Below are positions 53,937 through 63,716 of a stretch of DNA of 64,000 bases, in pieces. The notes below the pieces were generated by a model. That model saw only the letters and a program-made list of their open reading frames with translations, was not told where the DNA came from and did no database searches. Location: the NCBI RefSeq assembly GCF_014196795.1, contig NZ_JACIEJ010000006.1:1-64000 (forward strand), given 5' to 3'. Source of the DNA: Sagittula marina (GTDB lineage: Bacteria; Pseudomonadota; Alphaproteobacteria; Rhodobacterales; Rhodobacteraceae). Each line of letters begins with the position of its first letter. Position 1 is the stretch's first letter. Made by a program: the position numbers and the translations under genes.

Positions 53937-55658
53937 TTGATGGCCCTGGCCGAACGGATTCCCATGCGTGATGGGGACGATGACAATCGTCGAGATGCAG
54001 ATGTTGTGCTGGGAGACGATTGGGTCGCCCCGGACAGCACCGTCGAAAAGGAACTGCGCGACTCGCGTGCGCAGCGCGGTCTTTTCACGCTTAATCGATC
54101 GCCGCTGACCCGCAAGATCATCACGTTCAACCTGATTGCCTTGAACGTGTTGGTGGCGGGGGTGCTTTGGCTGAACTCCTCACGGGATACCCTGGCGATA
54201 CAGCGCATCAACGCGCTGCAGTCCGAAGTCGAGCTGATCGCTGACACCTTTGAGGTCCAGATGCAGGTCAATGCGGCTCCGCTGGGCAGCAGCGGTAGCG
54301 TCGATGTGGCCAGCACACTGAACGGGATCGACCTGCGCGAGGGGATGCAGGTTCTGGTCTATGACAGCGCCACCTTTCTTGTGGGCGAGGCCGTCGGACG
54401 TGTGCCGCCAGCGGTCGAAGTGTCTGCCGAGCAAGATGACCCCACGCTGATTGCCGATTTTCTCAACGGGCTGTGGCAGGGCGTTGCCGGTCTGTTCACC
54501 TATTTTTCCGATGAGCCGGATCTGGTGCTCGAAGACCGCCTGCGGCGCGAGATCGAGACCGGCGACCCGGCACTCACCCGCGTGGTGCAGGCCGGAGGGG
54601 GAGGGGAGACGGTCTTTTACGCCTTTTCGCCCATTCGCGTGGGGGATGCGATCCTCGGCACCGTGGCGCTGGCGTCCTCTGCGGCAGAGATCGATGCCGC
54701 CGTTCGCAAGGAGCGGGAGCGCGTGTTGGAGATGTTCATCATCGCAACGCTCGTGTCCATCGGGCTTAGTCTGGTGCTGGCCTCGACCATCGCGAACCCG
54801 ATTTCCGACCTCGCCGACGCGGCAGAGATCGGGCGGGACCGGGACCGCAAGCACAAGACGACGGGGCGCATCCGCATCCCGGACCTGACCGCACGACCTG
54901 ATGAGATCGGGCGCCTGTCAGGGGCGCTCAGGGGGATGGTGTCCGCGCTTTACGACCGGATCGACGCCAATGAGCAGTTCGCGGCTGACGTGGCGCATGA
55001 GATCAAGAACCCGCTGGCCTCGCTTCGATCGGCCGTGGGGTCGATGCGTATGGTCAAGAAGGACGAGCACCGGCAGAAGCTGTTGGATGTGATCGAACAC
55101 GACGTGCGTCGGCTGGATCGCCTGGTGTCCGACATCTCCAACGCGTCGCGGCTCGATTCCGAACTGGTGAAGGAAGAGGAACAAGAGTTCGATCTGCTGA
55201 AGATGATCGGCAATATCTCTGAATTCCTGGGCGAAGATGCGCGGTCGAAAGGGATCGAGTTCATCTCCGACCTGCCGAAAACCAAGATCACGACGAATGG
55301 TCTGGAGGCGCGTCTGGCGCAGGTCTTTGTCAACCTGATCACCAACGCGATATCGTTCTGCGAGGACGGTGATGCGATCCGCGTCTGGGCGCGCAGGCGC
55401 GACAACAGGGTTCTGGTTGTGGTCGAGGACACCGGTCCCGGCATTCCCGAAGAGGCCTTGCAGAAGATCTTCAAACGCTTCTACACCTCGCGTCCGCAGT
55501 CGGATTTCGGCAACAACTCCGGCCTCGGTCTGGCGATTTCCAAGCAGATCATCGAGGCGCATGGCGGCGTGATCTGGGCCGAAAACATTCGACCGACCGA
55601 AGCCGATGTGACATCCGAACCGTTGGGCGCACGCTTTGTCGTGGGCCTGCCGATCTGA
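53937..55658 (+). CDS. chvG: ChvG sensor histidine kinase
   Basis: 573 residues. TM1 (~60-80), a periplasmic sensor of ~170 residues, TM2 (~262-285), HAMP, HisKA with His354 (FAADVAHEIKNPLASLRSA) and HATPase (NLITNAISFC, DTGPGIPEE, SGLGLAISKQ). A charged cytoplasmic N-terminal tail precedes TM1, as in other ChvG proteins. It autophosphorylates on envelope or acid stress and signals to ChvI; ExoR-type repressors control it in rhizobia but none is seen here. Confidence 0.93.
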   Translation: MMALAERIPMRDGDDDNRRDADVVLGDDWVAPDSTVEKELRDSRAQRGLFTLNRSPLTRKIITFNLIALNVLVAGVLWLNSSRDTLAIQRINALQSEVELIADTFEVQMQVNAAPLGSSGSVDVASTLNGIDLREGMQVLVYDSATFLVGEAVGRVPPAVEVSAEQDDPTLIADFLNGLWQGVAGLFTYFSDEPDLVLEDRLRREIETGDPALTRVVQAGGGGETVFYAFSPIRVGDAILGTVALASSAAEIDAAVRKERERVLEMFIIATLVSIGLSLVLASTIANPISDLADAAEIGRDRDRKHKTTGRIRIPDLTARPDEIGRLSGALRGMVSALYDRIDANEQFAADVAHEIKNPLASLRSAVGSMRMVKKDEHRQKLLDVIEHDVRRLDRLVSDISNASRLDSELVKEEEQEFDLLKMIGNISEFLGEDARSKGIEFISDLPKTKITTNGLEARLAQVFVNLITNAISFCEDGDAIRVWARRRDNRVLVVVEDTGPGIPEEALQKIFKRFYTSRPQSDFGNNSGLGLAISKQIIEAHGGVIWAENIRPTEADVTSEPLGARFVVGLPI

Positions 55659-55661
55659 TAA

Positions 55662-56075
55662 ATGGAAGAGACGGTCCACAGCAGTTCGGTTGCAATCGAA
55701 GGGCGCGGGCTGTTGATATGCGGCAGGTCCGGGGCGGGGAAGTCTTCGCTGGCGCTTGCCATGATGGCGCTGGGCGCACAGCTGGTGGCGGATGACCAGA
55801 CGCGGTTGTGGCGAGAGGGCGGGACGGTCTGGATGCAGGCGCCGGAGGCCATTCGCGGGATGATCGAGGCGCGTGGCATCGGCGTGCTGGCCGCGAAGAG
55901 CACGCGCGCCGAATTGGTTGCCGTGCTCGACCTGGATATCGAGGAGGAAGATCGCCTTCCGCCTGAACGATTGAGAAATGTGCTTGGGGTAGACTTCGCG
56001 GTGCTTCACAAAAGCGCGGGTCCCTATTTTCCTGCCGCTCTCATGCAATATCTGAGAACGGGACGCAGAGAGTAA
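55662..56075 (+). CDS. hprK: HPr kinase/phosphorylase, short alphaproteobacterial form
   Basis: 137 residues, the catalytic domain only: P-loop [15 protein letters not shown] and [11 protein letters not shown]. The N-terminal domain of Firmicute HprK is missing, as is normal in this class. It phosphorylates or dephosphorylates HPr on a serine, tying the PTS to the ChvIG genes. Three bases after chvG. Confidence 0.92.
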   Translation: MEETVHSSSVAIEGRGLLICGRSGAGKSSLALAMMALGAQLVADDQTRLWREGGTVWMQAPEAIRGMIEARGIGVLAAKSTRAELVAVLDLDIEEEDRLPPERLRNVLGVDFAVLHKSAGPYFPAALMQYLRTGRRE

Positions 56076-56076
56076 C

Positions 56077-57003
56077 ATGGACTGTTCGACACAAGAGACC
56101 AAACGGATTGTACTGGTCACCGGGCCTTCGGGCGCCGGGCGGTCTTCGGCGATCAACGTGCTGGAAGACCTCGGCTTTGAGACGATCGACAATATTCCCC
56201 TGAGCTTCATTCCGAAGCTTCTGGAAGGGGATGACGCGCTGAACAGACCGTTGGCGCTGGGCATTGACGTGCGCAACCGGGATTTCAGCGTCGGCGGGCT
56301 TTTGGAACTGCGGGAGACGCTCGGCGCGCCGGATCGGTTGATCGATCTGCTCTATCTCGACTGTTCGGTCGAAGTGCTGATGCGCCGCTACTCCGAGACG
56401 CGGCGGCGGCACCCCCTGGCTCCGGATGAAAGCCCGTCGGATGGGATCGAGCGCGAGAAAGCGCTGCTGGAGGATCTGCGCGGCCATGCCGACATCCTGA
56501 TCGATACCAGCGAGCTGACGGTGCACGACCTGCGGGCCGAGATAGAGGGCTGGTTTGGCGTGGTCACGGGGCAGGGTATGGCCGTCTCCGTGCACAGCTT
56601 TTCCTACAAGCGCGGCCTGCCGCAGGGGTTGGACATGGTGTTCGACTGCCGCTTTTTGCGCAACCCGCATTGGGAGCCGGAGCTGCGGCCGCACACCGGG
56701 CTCGACAAGGAGGTGTCTGAGTACGTGGCCGAGGATCCGCGCTTTGCCGCGTTTTCCGAACAGGTCAGGGATCTGATCCTGTTGGTGCTGCCCGCCTGTG
56801 TCGAAGAGGGCAAGGCGCATTTCGCAATAGGCTTTGGCTGCACCGGCGGAAAACACCGGTCCGTTACCCTCACAGAAAGCATGGCTGCGGCCCTTGCAAG
56901 CGCGGGCTGGCGCGTGTCTATTCGGCACCGGGAGTTGGAACGCCGCACTGCAGCACCGTCGGTGCCGGGATCAGCCAATCTAGGTGGAAGGAAAGCCGGG
57001 TGA
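56077..57003 (+). CDS. rapZ: RapZ-family nucleotide-binding protein
   Basis: 308 residues. N-terminal P-loop [10 protein letters not shown] (Arg in place of the Walker Lys, usual here) and a Walker B-like [11 protein letters not shown]; the C-terminus ([32 protein letters not shown]) matches the RapZ/YvcJ family. E. coli RapZ is an RNase adaptor for glmZ/glmS control; the role in alphaproteobacteria is less clear. Part of the PTS operon. Confidence 0.93.
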   Translation: MDCSTQETKRIVLVTGPSGAGRSSAINVLEDLGFETIDNIPLSFIPKLLEGDDALNRPLALGIDVRNRDFSVGGLLELRETLGAPDRLIDLLYLDCSVEVLMRRYSETRRRHPLAPDESPSDGIEREKALLEDLRGHADILIDTSELTVHDLRAEIEGWFGVVTGQGMAVSVHSFSYKRGLPQGLDMVFDCRFLRNPHWEPELRPHTGLDKEVSEYVAEDPRFAAFSEQVRDLILLVLPACVEEGKAHFAIGFGCTGGKHRSVTLTESMAAALASAGWRVSIRHRELERRTAAPSVPGSANLGGRKAG

Positions 57004-57398
57004 TCGGAATCGTGATCGTCGCACATGGTGGACTGGCCCGCGAGTATCTCGCGGCGGTAGAACATGTCGTCGGGCAACAGCCGGGCATGGCGGCCATCTC
57101 AATCGAGGTGGATTGCGACCGGCAGTTGAAGCAATCCGAGATTTGCGCCGCCGCCGATGCGGTGGATCAGGGAACCGGTGTCGTGCTGGTGACGGATATG
57201 TTTGGCGGCTCCCCGTCCAACCTGTCGTTGAACGCCTGCCGTCCGGATGATCGCCGGATCTTGTATGGCGCGAACCTGCCCATGCTGATCAAACTGGCCA
57301 AAAGCCGCCACATGGCCGTCGGCGACGCCGTGCGCAGCGCGCTGGAGGCCGGGCGCAAATACATTGACAGTCAGAACGTTCCGGCTGATCCAGCCTGA
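57000..57398 (+). CDS. PTS EIIA component, mannose type
   Basis: 132 residues of the EIIA-Man fold: [15 protein letters not shown] (phosphorylatable His9), [16 protein letters not shown]. With HPr and no sugar permease nearby it is a regulatory phospho-acceptor rather than a transporter. Overlaps rapZ by 4 nt. Confidence 0.92.
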   Translation: MIGIVIVAHGGLAREYLAAVEHVVGQQPGMAAISIEVDCDRQLKQSEICAAADAVDQGTGVVLVTDMFGGSPSNLSLNACRPDDRRILYGANLPMLIKLAKSRHMAVGDAVRSALEAGRKYIDSQNVPADPA

Positions 57399-57427
57399 GA
57401 CGCGAGACAGCAGGAAAGACCGACAGT

Positions 57428-57706
57428 ATGAGCGATTCCGTTCGCAGAGACCTCAAGATCATCAACGAAAAGGGGCTGCATGCCCGCGCCTCGGCCAAAC
57501 TGGTGGAGGTGGTCGAAGGGTTCGATGCCAATTGCGAGGTGTCACGCGACGGCATGTCCGCCGGCGGAGACAGCATCATGGGTCTTTTGATGTTGGCAGC
57601 CGCGCGTGGAACCACTATTGAGGTTCAAACCTCTGGCCCGGATGCAGAGGCTCTGGCTGACGCTGTGGAGGCCCTTGTGGCTGACCGTTTCGGCGAGGAC
57701 TGCTGA
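57428..57706 (+). CDS. ptsH: HPr phosphocarrier protein
   Basis: 92 residues. LKIINEKGLHARASAKLVEVV with the phosphorylatable His, and the Ser-containing SIMGLLMLAA segment that is the HprK target. It passes phosphate from EI (not in the window) to EIIA. Confidence 0.94.
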   Translation: MSDSVRRDLKIINEKGLHARASAKLVEVVEGFDANCEVSRDGMSAGGDSIMGLLMLAAARGTTIEVQTSGPDAEALADAVEALVADRFGEDC

Positions 57707-57739
57707 GTTCGGGTCTCCAGAACGGGACGCATAGGGGCT

Positions 57740-58615
57740 ATGGTAGACAGCACCCAGACCACTGAGATGACTGGCCCCGCCGTCCCGGCGGCGGAGCCCT
57801 ACGACAAGAGTCGCGTCAGCTACGCCAACACCTTCACCAACCCATGGAAAGCCAACATCATCCGCGTGATGGAGTGGACGACCGGCAAGCTGCCGCTGTT
57901 GCGAATGGTGCGCCGGTTCGAGGCGATGGGCGCTGCGGAGGGGCAGGCCTTTTGGGGTCAGGCGCTGAAGGTGATGGGCATTGATCTGAAGACGCCCGAC
58001 GCGCAGGTCGCCAACATCCCCAAGGACGGCCCGGTGATCGTGGTGGCCAACCATCCGCATGGGCTGGTCGATGGCATGGTGCTGGCCGAGCTGATCGGAC
58101 GGCAGCGGACGGACTACAAGATCCTCGTGCGGTCCCTGTTGACCGGGGTGCAGGAGGTCGATCCCTTCATGATCCCGGTGCCCTTTCCTCATGAGGCAGA
58201 TGCCCGCGAGCAGAGCCTTGAGATGCGGGCCAAGGCCATGGCGCATCTCAAGACCGGCGGCGTGATTGCGCTGTTTCCGTCGGGGGTTGTGGCGTCTTCC
58301 AAGGATTGGTGGGGGCCGGCAGAGGAGCAGGGCTGGAATCCCTTCACCGCCAAGATGGTGCAGCGTTCCGGTGCGACCGTGGTGCCAATCTACTTTCCGG
58401 GGCAGAATTCGCGCGCCTATCAGATCGCCAATCAGCTGTCCGCGACAATGCGTCAGGGCTTGTTGATCCACGAGGTCGTGCATGCCTGTGGCCGTCCGCA
58501 AAGCCCGGTGGTGGGCACACCGATCACCCCCGAGGAGGTGAAGGCCTTTCCCGGCGGTCAGCGGGAATTCGTCGCGTGGCTGCGAGAGCGGACGTTGGCG
58601 TTGAAAGACAGCTGA
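57740..58615 (+). CDS. Lysophospholipid acyltransferase-family protein
   Basis: 291 residues of the PlsC/hemolysin-like acyltransferase superfamily. VVANHPHGLVDGMVLAELI is the catalytic block (NHP-x-G..DG form) and LFPSGVVASSKDWWG the substrate-binding block. It transfers an acyl chain onto a lysolipid or ornithine-lipid-type acceptor at the inner membrane. Thirty-three nt after ptsH. Confidence 0.85.
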   Translation: MVDSTQTTEMTGPAVPAAEPYDKSRVSYANTFTNPWKANIIRVMEWTTGKLPLLRMVRRFEAMGAAEGQAFWGQALKVMGIDLKTPDAQVANIPKDGPVIVVANHPHGLVDGMVLAELIGRQRTDYKILVRSLLTGVQEVDPFMIPVPFPHEADAREQSLEMRAKAMAHLKTGGVIALFPSGVVASSKDWWGPAEEQGWNPFTAKMVQRSGATVVPIYFPGQNSRAYQIANQLSATMRQGLLIHEVVHACGRPQSPVVGTPITPEEVKAFPGGQREFVAWLRERTLALKDS

Positions 58616-58664
58616 ACGGTTGGTCGGGTCGGGGGCCGCAGTGCCCCCTGACCTTTCTCCGGGA

Positions 58665-59540
58665 TCAGCGCGTGGGGACGGGCTCTTCGCCACGATAATC
58701 GTAGAAACCACGCTGCGTTTTGCGACCGAGCCAGCCCGCCTCGACATATTTGGTCAACAGTGGGCAAGGCCGGTATTTTGTATCCGCCAACCCGTCGTGC
58801 AGCACGTTCATGATCGCAAGGCAGGTGTCCAAGCCGATGAAATCCGCCAGTTCGAGCGGCCCCATGGGGTGGTTCGCGCCGAGCTTCATCGCCATGTCGA
58901 TGGATTTCACGTTCCCGACACCTTCGTAAAGCGTGTAGACGGCCTCGTTGATCATCGGGATCAGGACGCGGTTCACGATGAAGGCGGGGAAATCCTCGGC
59001 GCTGGCGGCGGTCTTGCCAAGTTTGTTCACCACGGCGAGGCAGGCGTCGTAGGTGTCCACGTCGGTGGCAATGCCGCGGATCAGCTCCACCAGCTGCATC
59101 ACCGGGACGGGGTTCATGAAGTGGAACCCCATGAATTTTTCCGGCCGGTCGGTGCGCGATGCCAGCCGCGTGATCGAGATCGACGAGGTGTTCGAGGTCA
59201 GGATCGTCTCGGGGCGCAGGTGTGGCGCGAGCGATTCAAAGATCTTGTGCTTCACCTCTTCGCGTTCTGTCGCGGCCTCGATCACCAGGTCCGAATCGCC
59301 AATGGCGGCCATATCCATCGTGGTGCTGATTCGCCCCAAGGCGCCGTCACGGTCTGTCTGGCTGATCTTTTCGCGGCTGACCTGCCGGTCGAGGTTCTTG
59401 GTGATCAGGGCGAGCGCGTCGTCCAACGCCTCTTGGCGGACATCGTTGAGGCGGACATTGTACCCTGACAGCGCCATGACGTGAGCAATCCCATTGCCCA
59501 TCTGCCCTGCGCCTACGACCCCGACTGACTTGATTTCCAT
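58665..59540 (-). CDS. 3-hydroxybutyryl-CoA dehydrogenase
   Basis: 291 residues from the ATG at 59540. NAD-binding VGVVGAGQMGNGIAHVMALSGY, catalytic HFMNPVPVMQLVELIRG, and C-terminal GANHPMGPLELADFIGLDTC. It oxidises (S)-3-hydroxybutyryl-CoA in short-chain fatty-acid or PHB metabolism. Two genes away from etfBA, which would accept electrons from acyl-CoA dehydrogenases. Confidence 0.93.
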   Translation of the reverse strand: MEIKSVGVVGAGQMGNGIAHVMALSGYNVRLNDVRQEALDDALALITKNLDRQVSREKISQTDRDGALGRISTTMDMAAIGDSDLVIEAATEREEVKHKIFESLAPHLRPETILTSNTSSISITRLASRTDRPEKFMGFHFMNPVPVMQLVELIRGIATDVDTYDACLAVVNKLGKTAASAEDFPAFIVNRVLIPMINEAVYTLYEGVGNVKSIDMAMKLGANHPMGPLELADFIGLDTCLAIMNVLHDGLADTKYRPCPLLTKYVEAGWLGRKTQRGFYDYRGEEPVPTR

Positions 59541-59697
59541 GACGCATCTCCAGGCTGTTCGGCGCAACCATATGGCCGCGCGCGGTACAATCGCAAGGGG
59601 CGGAGTTTTATCGTCTTATCGAGGAATTTTAACATTAGCGAATTGGCAAAGGGTTTCAGTGATTCTCCTCCCTGGGTGAAGAAAAAGGGGTGTTGCT

Positions 59698-60543
59698 ATG
59701 TCTGTACATGGCGGGGGTCATGGGGCCCTGGAGTACTATCCGTGCCGTTACGGAAATTCGCGCGTGCTGTTTCGCGGTCCGTGCAAACAGTTGGATGGCG
59801 ATTATGTCGCGTTCCTGGGGACGACGGAAACCTACGGTCGGTTCGTTGAAGAGCCGTTCCCGCAGCTTGTCGAATCGCAGCTGCATGTGCCTTGCGTCAA
59901 TTTTGGTGTCGTGAATGCGGGGGTGGATCTGTATCTGAACGATCCGGCTGTGATGGATCTGGTGATTCAGGCCAAAGCGAAGGTCGTTCAGGTCATGGGC
60001 GCGCAGAGTATGTCGAACCGCTATTATTCGGTGCATCCTCGGCGGAACGACCGCTTTCTGAAGGCGTCGGAGCAGCTGGAGGAGCTCTTTCCGGAGGTTG
60101 ATTTCACCGAATTCCATTTTGTTCGGCATATGTTGGGACGGTTGGCCGAGGTCTCTCAGGATCGTTTCGCGCAGGTGGTGGATGAGTTGCGGCTGGCTTG
60201 GGTGGCGCGGATGAAGAACATGCTGACCCAGATCCGGGGGCAGGTGATTTTGCTTTGGTTTTCGGATCATCCCATTCCGGAAGACGATACGCCCGACATG
60301 CGGCAAGATCCGCTTTTTGTCACACGGGATATGGTCGACACTTTGCGTCCTCGGGTAAGCCAGGTGGTGGAGCTGATCTCCTCCGAAGCGGCGCGGATGG
60401 AGGGGACGGCCGGGATGGTTTTTTCGGATTTCGAAAGCTGCGTCGCGGTGGAGTTGCAGGGGCCTCGGGCCCATGCCGAGGCAGCCCGCGATCTGGTGGA
60501 CGTCCTGCGCCCGATGGTGGGCGGGACGCCGGTCCTGGATTGA
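59698..60543 (+). CDS. DUF6473 family protein
   Basis: 281 residues. The first part (ALEYYPCRYGNSRVLFRGP, YVAFLGTTETYGRFVEEPFPQLV) matches DUF6473, a family often found near capsule, sulfotransferase or glycosyltransferase genes in this group. No signal peptide. Codon use is visibly more T-rich than neighbouring core genes. Function unknown. Confidence 0.7.
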   Translation: MSVHGGGHGALEYYPCRYGNSRVLFRGPCKQLDGDYVAFLGTTETYGRFVEEPFPQLVESQLHVPCVNFGVVNAGVDLYLNDPAVMDLVIQAKAKVVQVMGAQSMSNRYYSVHPRRNDRFLKASEQLEELFPEVDFTEFHFVRHMLGRLAEVSQDRFAQVVDELRLAWVARMKNMLTQIRGQVILLWFSDHPIPEDDTPDMRQDPLFVTRDMVDTLRPRVSQVVELISSEAARMEGTAGMVFSDFESCVAVELQGPRAHAEAARDLVDVLRPMVGGTPVLD

Positions 60544-60595
60544 GGCCCTCCGCAGGACGGAGGTGGCGTCGATTTTGGCGTGGTGCCGCGCTGAA

Positions 60596-60623
60596 ACGAA
60601 AAGACCCGCCACGGGGGCGGGTC
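60596..60623 (-). terminator. Terminator of the etfBA operon
   Basis: GACCCGCC (60603-60610) pairs with GGCGGGTC (60616-60623), and the minus-strand downstream side reads TTTTCGTTT. It lies ~40 nt past the etfA stop. Confidence 0.85.
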
Positions 60624-60662
60624 AAATCGGCTGTGTGGGTCAGGGCTGGTGCCCCGACAGGC

Positions 60663-61589
60663 TCACAGTTTGTCGGTCAGCTCGGGGACGGCCTCGAAGA
60701 GGTCCGCAACCAGACCGTAGTCCGCAACCTGGAAGATAGGTGCTTCTTCGTCCTTGTTGATCGCGACGATCACCTTGGAGTCCTTCATGCCGGCGAGGTG
60801 CTGGATCGCGCCGGAGATGCCAACGGCGACATAGAGATCCGGGGCGACGACCTTGCCGGTCTGGCCGACCTGCCAGTCGTTCGGAGCAAAGCCCGAGTCG
60901 ACTGCCGCGCGGGACGCGCCAACGGCCGCGCCCAGCTTGTCCGCCAGCTTTTCGACAATGGCGAAGTTCTCTTCGGAACCCAGGCCACGGCCACCGGAGA
61001 CGACGATACCAGCGGAGGTCAGCTCCGGACGGTCGCTTTCAGCCACTTTGTCAGAGACCCATTCGGACACGCCGGGGTTTTCGCCAGTCGCGATGTTTTC
61101 GACAGAGGCGGAGCCGCCGGTTGCCGCCGCATCGAAGGTCGAGGTCCGGAAGGAGATCACCTTCGTCGCGTCAGACGATTTGACAGTCTGAATGGCGTTG
61201 CCCGCGTAGATCGGACGTTCAAAGGTGTCGGCATCGACAACACCGGTCACGTCGGTCAGCACCATCACGTCCAGCAGCGCAGCAACGCGCGGCAGGATGT
61301 TCTTGGCGTCGGTCGTGGCAGGCGCAACGATGTGCGAGTAGTCGCCTGCAAGCGAGGCGATCAGCGCCGCAACCGGCTCTGCCAGGCGGTGGCCGTACAG
61401 CGCATCCTCGGCGACAAGCACCTTGGCGACGCCGTCGATGGTGGCCGCTTCGTTCGCGGCCTCCGTGGCGGAGGAGCCCACGGCCAGAACGGTCACGTCA
61501 CCCAGTGCTTTGGCGGCGGTCACGGTCTTCGCGGTTGCGTCCATGGACAGGGTGCCATCGGTGATTTCGGCAAGCAGAAGAACAGCCAT
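60663..61589 (-). CDS. etfA: Electron transfer flavoprotein alpha subunit
   Basis: 308 residues. C-terminal FAD-binding region is conserved ([64 protein letters not shown]). The start overlaps the end of etfB. It carries electrons from acyl-CoA dehydrogenases to ETF:ubiquinone oxidoreductase. Confidence 0.96.
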   Translation of the reverse strand: MAVLLLAEITDGTLSMDATAKTVTAAKALGDVTVLAVGSSATEAANEAATIDGVAKVLVAEDALYGHRLAEPVAALIASLAGDYSHIVAPATTDAKNILPRVAALLDVMVLTDVTGVVDADTFERPIYAGNAIQTVKSSDATKVISFRTSTFDAAATGGSASVENIATGENPGVSEWVSDKVAESDRPELTSAGIVVSGGRGLGSEENFAIVEKLADKLGAAVGASRAAVDSGFAPNDWQVGQTGKVVAPDLYVAVGISGAIQHLAGMKDSKVIVAINKDEEAPIFQVADYGLVADLFEAVPELTDKL

Positions 61590-62347
61590 TACACGATCCC
61601 CTTCTCTTTGAGTTTCGCCACCAGTTCGTCAACCGAACCGACGATCTCACCCGCGGAACGGGTTGCCGGTTCGGAGGTTTTCACGATCTCGAGGCGCGGG
61701 CTCACGTCGACGCCGTAGTCCGCTGGGGTCTTGGCATCGAGCGGCTTTTTCTTTGCCTTCATGATGTTGGGCAGCGAGGCGTAGCGCGGCTCGTTCAGGC
61801 GCAGGTCGGTGGTGATGATGGCGGGCATCGACACCTTGACGGTCTGAAGACCGCCGTCCACTTCGCGCGCCACAACGGCGGAGTCACCGTCGACTTCGAC
61901 GGAGTTCGCGTTGGTTGCCTGGCTCCAGCCCAGCAGGGCGGCCAGCATCTGGCCTGTCGCGCCGAGGTCGTTGTCGATCGCCTGCTTGCCGAGAATGATC
62001 AGGCCTGGCTCTTCGTCCTTGACGATGGCGGCGAGGATCTTGGCCACGGCGAGCGGCTCGATGTCGGTGTGCACGTCATCTGCGGCCTCGACGAGGATCG
62101 CGCGATCAGCGCCCATGGCCAGAGCGGTGCGCAGGGTTTCCTGGCTTTGCTTCACGCCGATGGAGACGGCGATGACCTCGGTGGCCTTGCCGGCTTCTTT
62201 CAGGCGGATCGCCTCTTCGACGGCGATTTCGTCGAAGGGGTTCATCGACATTTTCACATTCGCCAGATCGACCCCGGTGCCGTCCGCTTTGACACGGACC
62301 TTCACGTTGTAGTCGATCACGCGCTTGACGGGTACGAGTACCTTCAT
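61589..62347 (-). CDS. etfB: Electron transfer flavoprotein beta subunit
   Basis: 252 residues from the ATG at 62347. [38 protein letters not shown] and [26 protein letters not shown] match EtfB, which binds AMP and forms the heterodimer with EtfA. Confidence 0.96.
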   Translation of the reverse strand: MKVLVPVKRVIDYNVKVRVKADGTGVDLANVKMSMNPFDEIAVEEAIRLKEAGKATEVIAVSIGVKQSQETLRTALAMGADRAILVEAADDVHTDIEPLAVAKILAAIVKDEEPGLIILGKQAIDNDLGATGQMLAALLGWSQATNANSVEVDGDSAVVAREVDGGLQTVKVSMPAIITTDLRLNEPRYASLPNIMKAKKKPLDAKTPADYGVDVSPRLEIVKTSEPATRSAGEIVGSVDELVAKLKEKGIV

Positions 62348-62591
62348 AAGCGTGTCTCTCCTCAAATGGCGGGATTTTCCCGCAAGATTCATCTGTCAGT
62401 GGGTGTAGCGCGCGTGGCCCCTTGGAAACAGGGCAAAAACGTCGCGTTGCGCACGTCCTACGTCACGAAATGGCCTCCCCACTTTGGCAGGCTTGTTACC
62501 GTTGGCGCACAATCATTACAATAGCAGCTCTGGAAGTGGCACTTAATTACGTTGCGGCGGATTGGCCGGCTGTTTCACGCGTGACCGGGGA

Positions 62592-63716
62592 TCAATCGCA
62601 GATGGATTGCAGGGCGCGCCACTCTGCATCAGTCAGAATCGGGGTGGTGTCTGATTGCGTTTCGGCAAAGGCCTCTGCCTGCGCGGCGCGGTTTGCGGTG
62701 ACGGGGTGGGATGACAGGTATTCCGGCAAATTGACCGGCTCCATCTCTGCCAATGTTCCGAAGAAGTCGGCGAACCCCTCCGCGTCAACCTGCGCATCCG
62801 CCAACATGTCGAGGGCAAAGACATCTGCGGCGCCTTCTGCCTCGCGCGTGTAGGAGGCCGACAGCAGGTTTTCCCCGATGAGCGCGATGGCCGCGCCGCC
62901 GGTGAAATCACCGATGATCATGGTGAGGATCCCGGCAGAGCCTGCGGCGCGCAGGGTCAAGCGGGTGGCGTCGCGGCTTTCGACGTGGCCCAGTTCGTGG
63001 GCGAGAACGCCGGCCACTTCCTCAGGCGAGTTGGCTTTGTCCAGCAGGCCGCGCAGGATCACAACCTGACCGCCGGGCGCGGCAAAGGCGTTGACCATCG
63101 GGTGGTCGAAGACCTGCAATTCGATCTGATACGCCATGTCCTGCGGATCGGTCAGGCGGGTGAGCAGCTTGTCCAGTGCGGCACTGCCTTTTGGTGACGC
63201 GCAGCCAAGGTCCCCGTCGGCGCCCATCCAGCGCAACTGCCGTTCCATCTGGCGGGTGACGGCCTTGCCAAAGGCGACCTCACGCTCGATGGGGATCAGT
63301 CGGGCCAGCGTGTCGGCCATGGCGGGCAAAATCACCAGCAAAACCAAGGCTGTCGCTGCAATGGCCCCGGCGGCATAGAACAGCAGCTTGCGCAGCGCGC
63401 CGGGGTGGGTTTCGGTTTTGAACAGGTCTGGACGTGTGCTGTTCAGCCAGCGGATCAGATCAGGGTCCAGAATGACCAGACGCGCGACGTCGCGCGGCGC
63501 TTCGTCGTCGGAGGCCGTGTGTCGGGTGACGGTCAGGCGGGTGTCGTCCGCCGTGTCCGACAGCGCACGGATATCCATGAGCCGCCAGTGCAGCGGCTCC
63601 GGCAGGCTGTCGCCCGTGATGATCAGCGCGTGTTTGTCCGGCGTCAGGGCAACAGTCACCCGATGGCGCGCCGCCGTCAGACCGTCGAAAAACTGCGCCT
63701 CTGTGCCGTGTTGCAT
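62592..63716 (-). CDS. M48-family membrane metalloprotease
   Basis: 374 residues. N-terminal DUF-type beta domain (~1-115), one TM helix (~127-150, LLFYAAGAIAATALVLLVILPAMA), then the gluzincin catalytic domain with the zinc-binding HELGH (EVAGVLAHELGHVESRDA) and the third ligand Glu in REAEGAADVFALDML. It probably degrades misfolded envelope proteins. Its start overlaps the stop of the YjgN-like gene, a common pairing. Confidence 0.88.
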   Translation of the reverse strand: MQHGTEAQFFDGLTAARHRVTVALTPDKHALIITGDSLPEPLHWRLMDIRALSDTADDTRLTVTRHTASDDEAPRDVARLVILDPDLIRWLNSTRPDLFKTETHPGALRKLLFYAAGAIAATALVLLVILPAMADTLARLIPIEREVAFGKAVTRQMERQLRWMGADGDLGCASPKGSAALDKLLTRLTDPQDMAYQIELQVFDHPMVNAFAAPGGQVVILRGLLDKANSPEEVAGVLAHELGHVESRDATRLTLRAAGSAGILTMIIGDFTGGAAIALIGENLLSASYTREAEGAADVFALDMLADAQVDAEGFADFFGTLAEMEPVNLPEYLSSHPVTANRAAQAEAFAETQSDTTPILTDAEWRALQSICD